This document shows, one piece after another, positions 55,119 through 64,000 of a DNA stretch of 64,000 bases. Source of the stretch: Dipteris shenzhenensis (Eukaryota > Polypodiophyta > Polypodiopsida > Gleicheniales); NCBI GenBank assembly GCA_047967505.1, contig CM106541.1, one strand, 5' to 3'. How positions within the stretch are numbered: the stretch's first letter is position 1; every line of letters begins with the position of its first letter. A program made the translations under genes and the position numbers. The notes beneath the pieces are model-generated. The model was not told the origin of the DNA, did not search any database, and saw only the letters and a list, made by a program, of their open reading frames with translations.

Positions 55119-58100
55119 ATGGGTGGCTATTTTTTGGATCTTAATAGATCTCCTTGCAACTCATGTTGTGATTTTGGAAGTTTGCAGATGGAAGGGATGA
55201 GTGGAAGCTCGTCTGATGATGCACCAATGCTCGAGAGTGCAGAGTGCCTTACGGAGAGGTTGTATTATCATTACACTCATTCCAAGCGAGAAGTACGACA
55301 TCAACGTCATATTGTCATGCACCACTTGCAGATGTATGGGGAGGAGCCCGAGCTCTAGTATCCACCATTGGTGTTGCATGTGATGATGGATCATTTGGTA
55401 AGTCAATGCTATTTGAGTTCGTGATTAATATTGGATACCATTATGACACAAAACCTTGAGACAAGATCTTATATTTACACGCAATCTTGAGATAGGATGA
55501 GGAGGGTGGTGAGGGTGCGCATATACCTTCACACTTTGAGCAAGACTATAGTCTCCTGAATGTCCTAGATGATGACGAGGGTATGGTGGACATGATGGAT
55601 TCTATTTTTAGGGGCACTACATCACATGTGCACGTGATGTCAGAGTCTGAGGTCAATATGCGAGAGTTGCAATCAACACAGTTGTATGAGGGTGCTAGGA
55701 TGTCTAAACTATGGGTTTGTCTCTCAATCTTGAATCTGCAAGCAAAGTATGGGTGGTTGGATACAAGTGTCTCGGCCTTAATGAGGTTAGCTCCCGCATT
55801 AATTTGACTCATTATTTGGATATTGTTTGTTTTGAGAATCATCATTATTCGAAGCCTATGTATGTTTGAATTGTGATAGGTTGCTCCAGAAGATGTTGCC
55901 TGCACCAAATAGCATGCCCACGTCAAAAGATGAAGCAAAGAAGATGCTAACAACGGTGGGTATCGATTATGATACCATCCATGCTTGTTGTAATGACTAT
56001 ATTCTCTTTTGTTCATGAGCATGGAGATTTGGCTAGTTGTCCAAAGTGTGGGAAACAATGATATAGAGATGACTTGAATGGTGAGCAGATACCGGTAAAG
56101 GTCTTGAGACACTTTCCCATCATTGCAAGAATATAGCACATGTTTCGATGCAAATCCATAGCGGAGTTGATGACTTGGCATGCATCTCATCGGTCCACTT
56201 ATGACACATTGAGGATTCCTCCAGATTGTGCAGCTTGGAAGCACATAGACAATTATTGGCCAGACTTTACAGGGGAGCCATGTGCAACTTACATCTTGGG
56301 CTCGCCATGCATGGCATGAATCCTTTCGGGTTACGCTTGACATCTTGGTCGACATGGCCCATAGTCTTGGTGAATTACAATATCCCACCATGGCTAACAA
56401 TAAAGAAGGGACACCTCATGCTTGCACTAATTGTGCCAGGGAAGTACAAGGCCAAAAATATGGACGTGTACATGGCAGCTTTGATACAGTCCGAGTTACA
56501 TATCTTATGGGAGAGGAGTACGGGTCTTTGATATTTCTAAAGCACCTAGACATACCAATAATATTTTGGTTAGGGGTATCTTGATGTGGACCATGCATGA
56601 CGTACTAGCTAGGATATGGAGAGTGCGTAGGTACGTGGTTGTGTCATTACATGTATAATATAGGATTCTGCTTTTATGACTCTCTCTCGCGTGCATGTCT
56701 TATACTAGCACATTCATGCACGCATGCAAGACTTGTTACAAGTGGGTACCATGCTTGTCCTGGGGTTTGAAATTGCTTGCACAATACTCCAAACATATGA
56801 GGAAAAATGTTTATGAAGGTCATGCTCGATACGTTCCATTGGACCATCTCGCGTGTGAAGGTCAGTTTGATCCACCACCACCATATTTGAAGGCAAGTGA
56901 CTGGATTCAAGCTTAGAGGGTGAATAGAGAGGAACCTCCTCATGGTATGAAGAGGCCATCGATCTTTCATGAGCTTCCTTATTGGGGTCAGTTACAAATC
57001 AATCATCTCTTGGATCCCTTGCATATCTTTAAGAATGTGGGGGCTACTATTTGGGCACACTTGGTTGGTTCCAAAGACTCGAGAGGAGTGCGAGAAGACT
57101 TGCGTGCTATGAATAGGATGTCTCATTTGTGGCCCCAAGTGTGTGCTTTGGGAAAAGTTGTCATCCCAAAAGCAACATGGATCCTCTCCACAAGAGAGGA
57201 GGTAGCGGTCAAGGCGGACATTGCCTCTTTTCAAACACCCACAGGGTACATGCATTGCTTGAAAGGAGAATTTTCAAAGGACAATTGATAAGCTTAGTGG
57301 GATCAGGCCCCATGATTGGCACAAGGTCTTATAGGTATCCTAAGCTGTAGGATTAGTGTACCGATAATCGTGATGCATTAGTGTAATTATGATTATGTTA
57401 TATTATTGACATGACTTCTTTGTTTCTTTGATAGTTCATCCTTCAAATTATAGTAAAAGGGTGCTTACAAGAAGATGTTAGAAATGCTATATTCAAGATC
57501 AGTGGTATTGTGAGGTATGCTTACTATCAAATTGCATTGATTGCATTTTCTTCAATTTAAGCTGAATAATCTGTAAACTGATTACGAATATATCTTACAT
57601 GGGCATGTGAAATAGGTGGATATCTCAAAAAGAGATCTCCATATTGAGCATCAAGAAGGCTAGGGTGGACTCCATCAAAGCCCTATGCTTGTTTCAAAAG
57701 CACTTTCCCTCAGGCATTATGACAACTCAAGTGCACTTGCTTGTGCACTGAGTTGATGAGGTGGCCATTGTAGGTACTGTTTATAGTCAGTGGATGTTTT
57801 TTCTCAAGTGTTTTATGAAAACTTTGAAGGGATTTGTAAGACAAAGAGTAAGACCAGAAGCAAGCATGGTAGAGGGATGGCTTGTGCAAGAGTCATCAGT
57901 ATATATCACGGAGTTTCTTGCATCCACGGATCCCGATATGCTACAGGCTTGGCATAACAAGGATGATGATCGCATCGTTGGTGAGGTTCCCCAAGGAAAA
58001 GGGATTGAAAGAAAGATGAGCGAAGAGCAAATGGAGAAATTAAATAAGTTTTGTATCCTCAATAGCAAGGAGATGCATACGTGGATTGAGAGATATGAAG

Positions 58101-58965
58101 CGGCCAAAGCAGAAAGAATAGTTGCAAGGAAGAGATTCAGAGTAATTTACAAACGATCGCAGCCATATCCACGGGATCTCACCCTTCTCCCCACTCACAT
58201 GTCACTTAATTGGCTACAACTAGCTCTACATAAAGCCAAACGTGATGGAGAGACAATAAACGAGCGTGAGCAAGAGTTATTATCTAGATGTATGATGCAT
58301 GTAAGTTTCTTACCTCTTGATGTAATTAAGTAATTATTTGTGGCAATATACGCTACAAAATAGATGCATCTTCATTGTTTTAATGATGCTCTTTTGCAAT
58401 ACAAAAAGTACGGTGCATTATGGTCATATGGATGACATTTTCGCGTGGAACGCATCGATTCAAAGAAAGTCATGTCTGATTGTGGAGTCATGGCTAACTT
58501 CACACAAGGTAACCGAGCAAGTGCTTTGGATACCAATCTTCTCTCCTCACAGTTGGATTATTGTGGAACCATATGCAAAATCTATGAAATTCATTTCAGA
58601 CGATTTAGTATTTTTATTCTTGATGTAAAATAGTTTAGAACTATTTACAATGGTCCCCATGCGACAGTAAGAAAAGACGGTAGCAAATTCTTTGCAATAG
58701 ACTCCACCAAACTTCCGATGAAATTGGTACTTTTGTTCTTCCCGAGCATTGTGAGCAGGTGCATACTAATGATTTAATTAAATGAAGCTTTCATTTTTAA
58801 AGATCCATTGATACATGTACTTAAGCATAATTTCATATATATAATTGATGGCATTTGGCACCCATCTTCAATATAGGTAGTTTTTCATCCGGATCGTTCT
58901 GATCCAAGATGGTGGTACGTGATCCAAGTTACACCACGAAGTAAGTAAATTTTTGAAGATAGAGA
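55119..58965 (+). pseudogene. Element E TNP2-type CACTA transposase, decayed
   Basis: Readable parts in order: a Cys-containing start (NSCCDFGS), LWVCLSILNLQAKYGWLD, KMLPAPNSMPTSKDEAKK, LGLAMHGMNPFGLRLTSWS with WPIVLVNYNIPPWLTIKKGH, the QINHLLDPLHIFKNVGATIW exon (56,920-57,288), a DUF4218-like exon (57,616-58,303; FMKTLKGFVRQRVRPEASMVEG) and DUF4216-like parts (58,500-58,960; VVFHPDRSDPRWW, VIQVTPRSK). An intron at 57,515-57,615 interrupts the same codon as the intron in element C. Stops and frameshifts are frequent between 55,990 and 56,640. The candidate first catalytic Asp is replaced here (AMHGMNPFG versus GMDGVNPFG in A). Confidence 0.8.
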
Positions 58966-58996
58966 TGTGGATATGGAGATGCCACTACCAATGTCG

Positions 58997-59212
58997 AATC
59001 CATAGACATAGCTTCTCTGCTATCTCATGTAAAAGAGAAGATTGCGCAAGAGAGTGACTAGGTAAAGTACAACGTGGGGGTGTGTGCTTCTGGGTGGGGT
59101 CCAAGCCGAAGGGTAGTGGAGCAAGGGCGACTGAGGAATGCACGACACAACCTACGGGATCTCTGTAGGTTGTGGAGAGACCACCACGACCGTGGAGCCT
59201 CAAATATGATTG
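58997..59212 (-). repeat. Captured gypsy 3' fragment inside element E
   Basis: The reverse complement matches 2,023-2,225 and 41,787-41,990 at a clearly lower identity than those two share, including the CTACAGAGATCCCGTAGG inverted repeat. It lies between the last TNP2 exon and the tnpA-like gene, so it was probably inserted into or captured by the CACTA element long ago. Confidence 0.8.
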
Positions 59213-59900
59213 TGTAAAGGACATAATGGATTGTGTGGAGGCATTCATTGATTGCAAGTACATAATCACTGAAGAGCATCACCGCATATTAGAACAGGTG
59301 GAGGATGAGGTCCCCAGTGACCCGCCTATCGGTGCGGAGGAGGAAAGTACCTCAGATAGTAACACAGAGCTGTAGACCTATATTGGAGACAAATTTTGCT
59401 TATGCATACTTTTGGAGACATATATTTTTTATATACATAATTTTGGAGACATACTTTTGGTCTCTATTTTATATATACATGTGAAAATGTTATTGGATTC
59501 CACTTGTCTTTCATAAATATTTGTCATTTCAAAAGTGGCTTTTCATAATTCTCTTAAGTAAATAATTATCCTTTCATATTTCTCCTTTATGCATTGATGT
59601 CATTTCATAATTTTTGCAAGTGATTAATTGCCTTTTCATAATTTCTTGAGTTTGAATTTCATAATTGTCTATCCGCTTCTTACCTACTCTTGTTTTTTTT
59701 TTTTTTGGGTCTTTGTGATTGTATCTAGGTTTGTCCAATCCCCCCAAATTAGATGTGGGATCACGTCACATGTCTGATGAGTACGAAAACCCTCGTAGCA
59801 GGACACATCATGATCTCTACTCTCTAGATGACTTTGAATCCACTCATGCGACACCTCGGGGGTCTACCCCTACTCCAACTCCTCTCTGACATAGCATTGT
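59213..59900. other. Element E intergenic region
   Basis: A short plus-strand ORF (59,172-59,375; acidic end EEESTSDSNTEL) may be the true C-terminus of the transposase, displaced by the gypsy fragment. The rest is AT-rich with TTTCATAATT repeats (59,530-59,660) and a T-run at 59,693-59,706. Confidence 0.5.
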
Positions 59901-61297
59901 GACTACCTCGTAGGGAACTCCTTTGCTAGCAGCCCATGGCTTTGTCTGGAGTCCCGACGAGTTTATTGCACAGATGACCTATGCAGAGGTAGCAAGATTC
60001 TTCTCTCTTCTATCCCAGAGGACCTCAACAAATCCCTCTCCTACACCTACGACTAGACCTACTGTCCAGATGTCCCCTCTAGTCCCTTCGACTGAGGGGT
60101 CATCACCTGGGCTTGCCCATCATAAGGGAAGGAAGACTAGGAAGCGTCGCTTATGTTGTGCTGACTCGAGAGTTATAGATAAGTTAGCACACTCACATCC
60201 CTACAGATCTCCACTTGGTCCTGAGTCCAAGTACCAGTCAGGTCCCTTGCCCTCTCCTACTCACACTGCTACTCCTCGCTCCGTAAGTGCTCGCAGTAAC
60301 ACCACTCGCTCTGACTCTGCCACTACCATGAGTCCTCCTATGAAATCATGGTTGCTGGAGAGATAATAGAAAATAAATAGGGCTCATCTGGTGATGGCCA
60401 CCATGAGGCAGTTAATGAGCTACCACTTCAGGAGTGGTATAGCTACTGACTGGTGGTACCAAGATGACCAAAAGAAGCAGGCAGTCATTGATGAATTGAA
60501 AAGACAATATCCTAACCCCCCAAATTGGGAGTTCAATTTGGATTACATGAAAGAGTGCATGGGGTCCTCTTGAAGCATCATAGGTCAACCTTGTGTACTT
60601 CCATCGTAAAGGGGAAGGCGGGCAGACAAAGCTGACTGGACATTTTTCAAGAAACAGTACAGGGACCATCCCAAACTGTTCGAGGGTCAGAGGAGTACTG
60701 CAAGGAGACGGCTGGACTCTGTAGGTACTTCGTACTTTGGTGCAGGCGGACGGTTGGCATTCGAAGCAACTGTGGTAAGTCTAATTCTTCTCATTTAATG
60801 TATTGTTCTATTTGTTTTACTACATATTGCATGCACTTTATCTAACTCTCGTAAATTGGGCCCACAGTAAGCTGCGATGGGTCACCTTCCCACAGACATA
60901 GAGACGAGATGGGGGTTCTGCATAGGAACAAAGAGGGAACAAAGCCTTGGTTTATTGAGCAAGAGGCACTGGGAGCGATGGTCAATTGGGCTGAGGTGGC
61001 TACTTGCACGGTATAAGTCTACTCCTACTTGTAATCTCACTTTTTAAACTGTTTTATTCTTTAAGTTCCAATTTAATTTCCAATTAATATGGTTTCACTC
61101 TTAGAATCAAAGCTCAAATGTCCCATCAACAGAGGTGAGCGGTGATGACGAGGGATTAGGCTTACACGGCTTCGACGAGGGCCAAGGATCAAGCGCAGCA
61201 GCTCACGAGGGCCAAGGATTAGGGGCAGCTCACAAGGGCCAAGGATCAAGCCAGCGCGATGAGGATGAGGATGAGGATGCCGATTCGAATGAGCAGC

Positions 61298-61303
<6 letters not shown>
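59901..61303 (+). pseudogene. Element E tnpA-like gene, decayed
   Basis: A Pro/Ser/Thr-rich N-terminal part with a basic patch (HHKGRKTRKRRLCC) is followed, after stops at 60,367, by MRQLMSYHFRSGIATDWWYQDD and LKRQYPNPPNWEF, which align with the tnpA-like protein of A (VRSRYPNPPN). A second exon near 60,870-61,015 (HLPTDIETRWGFCIGTK, HWERW) and an acidic last exon from 61,105 (EDEDEDADSNEQQ) end at a (TAG)n run. Confidence 0.68.
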
Positions 61304-61330
<27 letters not shown>

Positions 61331-61331
61331 T
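61297..61331. repeat. (TAG)n microsatellite at the end of the tnpA-like frame
   Basis: About eleven TAG/AGT triplets follow CAGCAG directly. In the coding frame the first units read Gln-Gln and then stops, so the run probably arose from a CAG repeat by C-to-T change and expansion, or it terminates the frame repeatedly. Confidence 0.7.
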
Positions 61332-61542
61332 TGCATATACTTTGACATGTATATGCTTCTATATGTCAGGCCGTTTGAGCAATTTTGTATCACCCTTTTC
61401 GAAAGGATAATTTTGTAACAAACAATGTTGTATATCTTCGACATGTATATGCTTCTATCACTCAGCTTGTTTGAGTGATTTTGTATCACCCTTTTCACAA
61501 GGGAAATTCTGTAACAAAAAAACATTCTTTTGTAATTACTAG

Positions 61543-61610
61543 AAAAAAAACATTAGTGGGGCAAAACACAGCTTGTTGTGGCCCTATTTAGCCCCACTAA
61601 TGTTTTTTTT
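61543..61610. repeat. Perfect 20-bp inverted repeat near the right end of element E
   Basis: AAAAAAAACATTAGTGGGGC at 61,543-61,562 pairs perfectly with 61,591-61,610 across a 28-base loop. Preceded by TTACTAG. It may be a tiny fold-back insertion or a structured terminal feature of E. Confidence 0.75.
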
Positions 61611-61625
61611 AAGCTTCTGTTAATC

Positions 61626-61700
61626 GTCGCTATATAGCGACGTTTACTAGTGTCGCTATAAAGCGATACTAATATAGCAACCGTTCTTTTTCGACGCTAA
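61626..61700. repeat. Element E right subterminal array
   Basis: Contains CGTCGCTATATAGCGACG and two diverged units (GTCGCTATAAAGCGA, TCGACGCTAATAGCGAC), matching the left array. The terminus CCTTGTAGTG follows at 61,790-61,799. Confidence 0.75.
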
Positions 61701-62039
61701 TAGCGACATAAATACCAACCTTTGCGCCCGTTAAAAAAAAACTTTTTAGTATAAAAAAGGTCGGTATTTCCATCAGAAAAGGGCCTATGCCTTGTAGTGT
61801 GTCTTGTTGTTCAAGATGATTTTTTATGAGTGGAAATCTATTTGTGTTGTATGTGTGTGTGAAGCCAATCGTATCCAATTGTGATTGGAAACAATTAGGG
61901 GGGCAAAATGTAAAAATAGTGCGTGTATGTTGTGTCATTCTAGACGAAAGGGACTATTGCGACTATGTTGGACCTGTATGCTTGTAAGTGATCTCCGAAA
62001 AAGACTTCTATGGATGGTGTAGGTTGAGATTTGAAATTC

Positions 62040-62760
62040 TGAGTCTTTACTAATTCAATGCTAATGGAGAAAAATGAACTGCCTGAATCTAAGAGAGCTA
62101 GAGTTGGTGTGTCATGGATGTGTGTGTTAAGTGTGGTGATGAATTTGTTAATGACCAGGTGGAGGATTGAATTTACGAATCACCCCCCAATGAAGATCCG
62201 CTTAGGTGTTTCCCTGAATGTTAGCCAGAGAAGCAGTTGTGGAATCTGTGACATTGATTTATATGTTCTGAGGGTTGTTTGGTCTTCTTCATGGTGGTTT
62301 GCGATAATATTTGGCAACATGTCCATACATGTCATAATTGAAACAGCTGGGTCATCCTTGGATGTCACGAGCATACGGCGGTCTTTGACGAAATTGAGAA
62401 TTCTCAATATCAACATCCATGGGAACTACCAATTCAATTGTTGATTTCATGTTGGGAGTGAAAATTTTTATTGATCACTTGGTGTTATCTAATGCGATGT
62501 TCACTTCGATCCTCTGTGCACTTTGAATTGCTTCATGGAAAGTTCTCGGGCACTGGTCTCTTTCACGTCGTGAAATGTCATGATGAAGTCTCAGCCACAA
62601 AAAAATAGTTTCATTTCCTCTGCCATGTTGGGTTTTGCTCTTAATAAAAGTTGATTCATTTTGACCCTGATTTAAGCTACTGACCAATTCATTGTTGTGA
62701 TGTTCTAAATTTTGCACTTAATGCAATGCCGATTGTGTCAAGTTTGTCTGTTCAAAATCT
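62040..62760 (-). pseudogene. Retrotransposon gag fragment with decayed zinc knuckle
   Basis: The minus strand reads NLEHHNNELVSSLNQGQNES, FLWLRLHHDISRRERDQCPRTFHEAIQSAQRIE (a gag-like stretch) and then CFNYDMYGHVAKYYRKPP. The last is a CCHC zinc knuckle in which the second and fourth Cys positions hold Tyr. Stops are present. Likely a gypsy-type gag remnant unrelated to the main gypsy family in this window. Confidence 0.6.
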
Positions 62761-62949
62761 TGAATTAGTTTATCATGTAACAAAGTCCATTGTATCGTAT
62801 TGTTTCTGGTTGTTGAGAGTACTAGGTCGATGTGATTCCTTCTAATACTATACGAATTTCGTGTGCCTTTTGAGGATCATCCCATTGCTAGTACTCACTC
62901 ACGTTCGTGAAATGACCAATCCATAAAATTATGTCTTCAGTTGGTAAGT

Positions 62950-63271
62950 ATGATCAAGGGCTTGCTCTATGGTGTATGTGTGCATCTAGGGGAGTCACAT
63001 GTGTGTTTGTGTGTGTTGTAAAGGCACATCAAGTGCTATGATGTGTCTAGTGTGTGACGTAAGTGATGATGTAAGACAAAGGGAATCCCACTGATGTAGG
63101 GATTGATTCCCACTGATTGAGGAGATGATTGTGGAGCCTTGGTCAGAGGTCATCAGTGATGTCAGTGATCATGTAAGAGGTGCCTACATATGGACCTCAC
63201 CTTTCTTCATTCCAATAAGCAAGAATTCTCATTTTGTGTTCACTTCATGCTTTCCCTTCAATTCTCCATCA
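62950..63271 (+). repeat. 5' LTR (3' part) of a Copia-type element
   Basis: The sequence ends in CCATCA immediately before a primer-binding site, as a 5' LTR must. It contains short duplications (GGGATTGATTCCCACTGATT; GTCAGTGAT twice). The left boundary could not be fixed, so the start is approximate. Confidence 0.55.
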
Positions 63272-63283
63272 TGGTATCAGAGC
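63272..63283 (+). promoter_or_regulatory. Primer-binding site for initiator Met-tRNA
   Basis: TGGTATCAGAGC is the classic plant retrotransposon PBS complementary to the 3' end of initiator methionine tRNA, common in Copia elements. It directly follows the LTR terminal CA. Confidence 0.85.
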
Positions 63284-64000
63284 ACTATGATCCTCCTTGA
63301 GCCCATATGTGCCACATCATCTTCTTCTTCTCCATCATCTTCTTCTTCTTCTTCTTCACCATTTCTTCCCAAAACTTGCTAGAGCTTGTTCTTCCTTGTT
63401 TTTCCGCCATTCTCCAAATCCTCTGAGTTGGAGATACCCTTCGTATGGGCAAACTTTCACCTGCAAGGAATTGAAGAAAGATCGTCGCTGCTGGTCGCCA
63501 TTCCCCGAAGATCGTCGAAACTCCCTTTCATGTATTCTCTGTCTCTGCTCCACCTTTCTCTAATTTCTTTTAGGGGAAGCTTCTCCATACCTTGGGCTAT
63601 CTTGTGTTGAAATTTGAGCAGCAATGGCTGTATATTCGAGGAGAACAGAGCCAAAAACCAGTCGATTTTGATGACGTTCCAGCCAGCAACATCACGTGAA
63701 ATTTTATCTGACCTCTACACCAGAAATTTGCCCATATGTGAGCTTATATTTGAGCTAGAAAGCCCTATTTTCTTTGCTCTGAAGAAGGAGATACAAGCCC
63801 TCCAAGATCAAGCCTCTATTTTGGATAGTTTTTGACAAGGTTATGAGTTTGATGCTACATTAGATGCTACTTTAGCATTTCTAATGTTTTAAAGTGTTGA
63901 ATAGCATCAGTACAACTGTGGCTACAGCTTTGCTTTAAGATGCTATACCTAGATACTTTCATTAAGTCACCTCTATGAAGCATGCAAGTGAAAGCATCAT
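63284..64000 (+). mobile_element. Internal start of the Copia-type element, running off the window
   Basis: The leader contains a (TCT)n run at 63,317-63,360. A short ORF from 63,614 (MSSNGCIFEENRAKNQ...SREILSDLYTRN) ends with TGA at 63,833. No standard gag motif is visible in the remaining bases, so the element may be non-autonomous or the gag lies beyond the window. Confidence 0.45.

Larger units (their letters stand above)
54950..61799 (+). mobile_element. CACTA element E (left end not defined)
   Basis: Contains a plus-strand TNP2-type transposase, then a captured gypsy fragment, then a tnpA-like gene. Subterminal arrays of palindromic CGTCGCTATATAGCGACG-type motifs lie at 54,970-55,082 and 61,626-61,700. 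The right end reads GGCCTATGCCTTGTAGTG, the inverse of CACTACAAGGCATAGGCC, a canonical CACTA terminus. The matching left terminus was not found, so the left end is probably truncated or decayed. Only distantly related to A and B. Confidence 0.8.

Noticed and set aside
55546-56400. Minus-strand ORF of 284 residues within element E
   Set aside because: It is antisense to TNP2 exons that show clear family motifs on the plus strand, and it has no recognisable domain of its own.
61073-61525. Minus-strand ORF of 150 residues with a poly-Thr run
   Set aside because: It is created by the (TAG)n microsatellite and the acidic tnpA exon read on the wrong strand.

Overview
The window is repeat-dominated nuclear DNA from a land plant, probably a species with a large transposon-rich genome. 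Pointers to this are CACTA transposases with plant-type TNP2, DUF4218-like and DUF4216-like regions, a Ty3/gypsy polyprotein, and a Copia-type primer-binding site complementary to initiator Met-tRNA. Short GT-AG introns of about 80-100 bp, CpG depletion and many decayed ORFs also fit. A gymnosperm or a seed-free plant seems likelier than a compact-genome angiosperm, but the sequence does not settle this. I see no rRNA, tRNA or CRISPR locus. The only good candidate for an ordinary host gene is a small secreted-protein gene at 22,759-23,076 with its own TATA box.

Layout: (1) 1-9,183 is one copy of a composite block: decayed gypsy pol, a polypurine low-complexity tract, then the left half of a large DNA transposon that I call element G. 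(2) 9,184-11,007 holds unassigned sequence and the 3' end and LTR of a second retrotransposon. (3) 11,008-20,518 is a CACTA deletion derivative (C) split by a complete 7,368-bp CACTA-like element (A, 11,859-19,226) with a 3-bp target-site duplication. (4) 20,519-26,976 holds simple repeats, a LINE fragment, the secreted-protein gene and AT-rich filler. (5) 26,977-28,770 is a second copy of C (called D) that lacks A and so preserves the empty site. It is followed by element B (28,771-33,713), a relative of A whose transposase gene is internally inverted and whose right end is missing. (6) 33,714-42,020 is a longer gypsy element whose reverse transcriptase N-terminal half is inverted. (7) 39,105-48,562 is the second copy of block 1. 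(8) 43,726-54,811 is the fuller copy of element G. (9) About 54,950-61,799 is a divergent CACTA element (E) carrying a captured piece of the gypsy 3' end. (10) 61,800-64,000 holds an antisense gag remnant and the start of a Copia-type element (LTR end plus PBS).

The most unusual content is element G. Between inverted repeat arms about 11 kb apart it carries a coiled-coil ORF and a DDE-type transposase-like gene of a family I cannot name on the plus strand. It also carries two unknown multi-exon genes on the minus strand and a plus-strand gene that fuses a histone H3-like protein (conserved H3 N-terminal tail start plus histone fold) to a Ulp1/C48-type cysteine-protease domain. The protease nucleophile and acid positions are changed in this copy (Cys to Tyr, Asp to Asn), and the gene contains nonsense codons where Arg or Gln is expected, so this copy is dead. 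The architecture nevertheless suggests a transposon family that acquired chromatin and SUMO-pathway functions.

Across the window, decay follows one pattern: stops replace Gln (CAG/CAA) or Arg (CGA), and Cys is replaced by Tyr, as expected from cytosine methylation followed by deamination. Reciprocal empty sites, internal inversions, microhomology deletions and precise intron loss allow the local history to be ordered.
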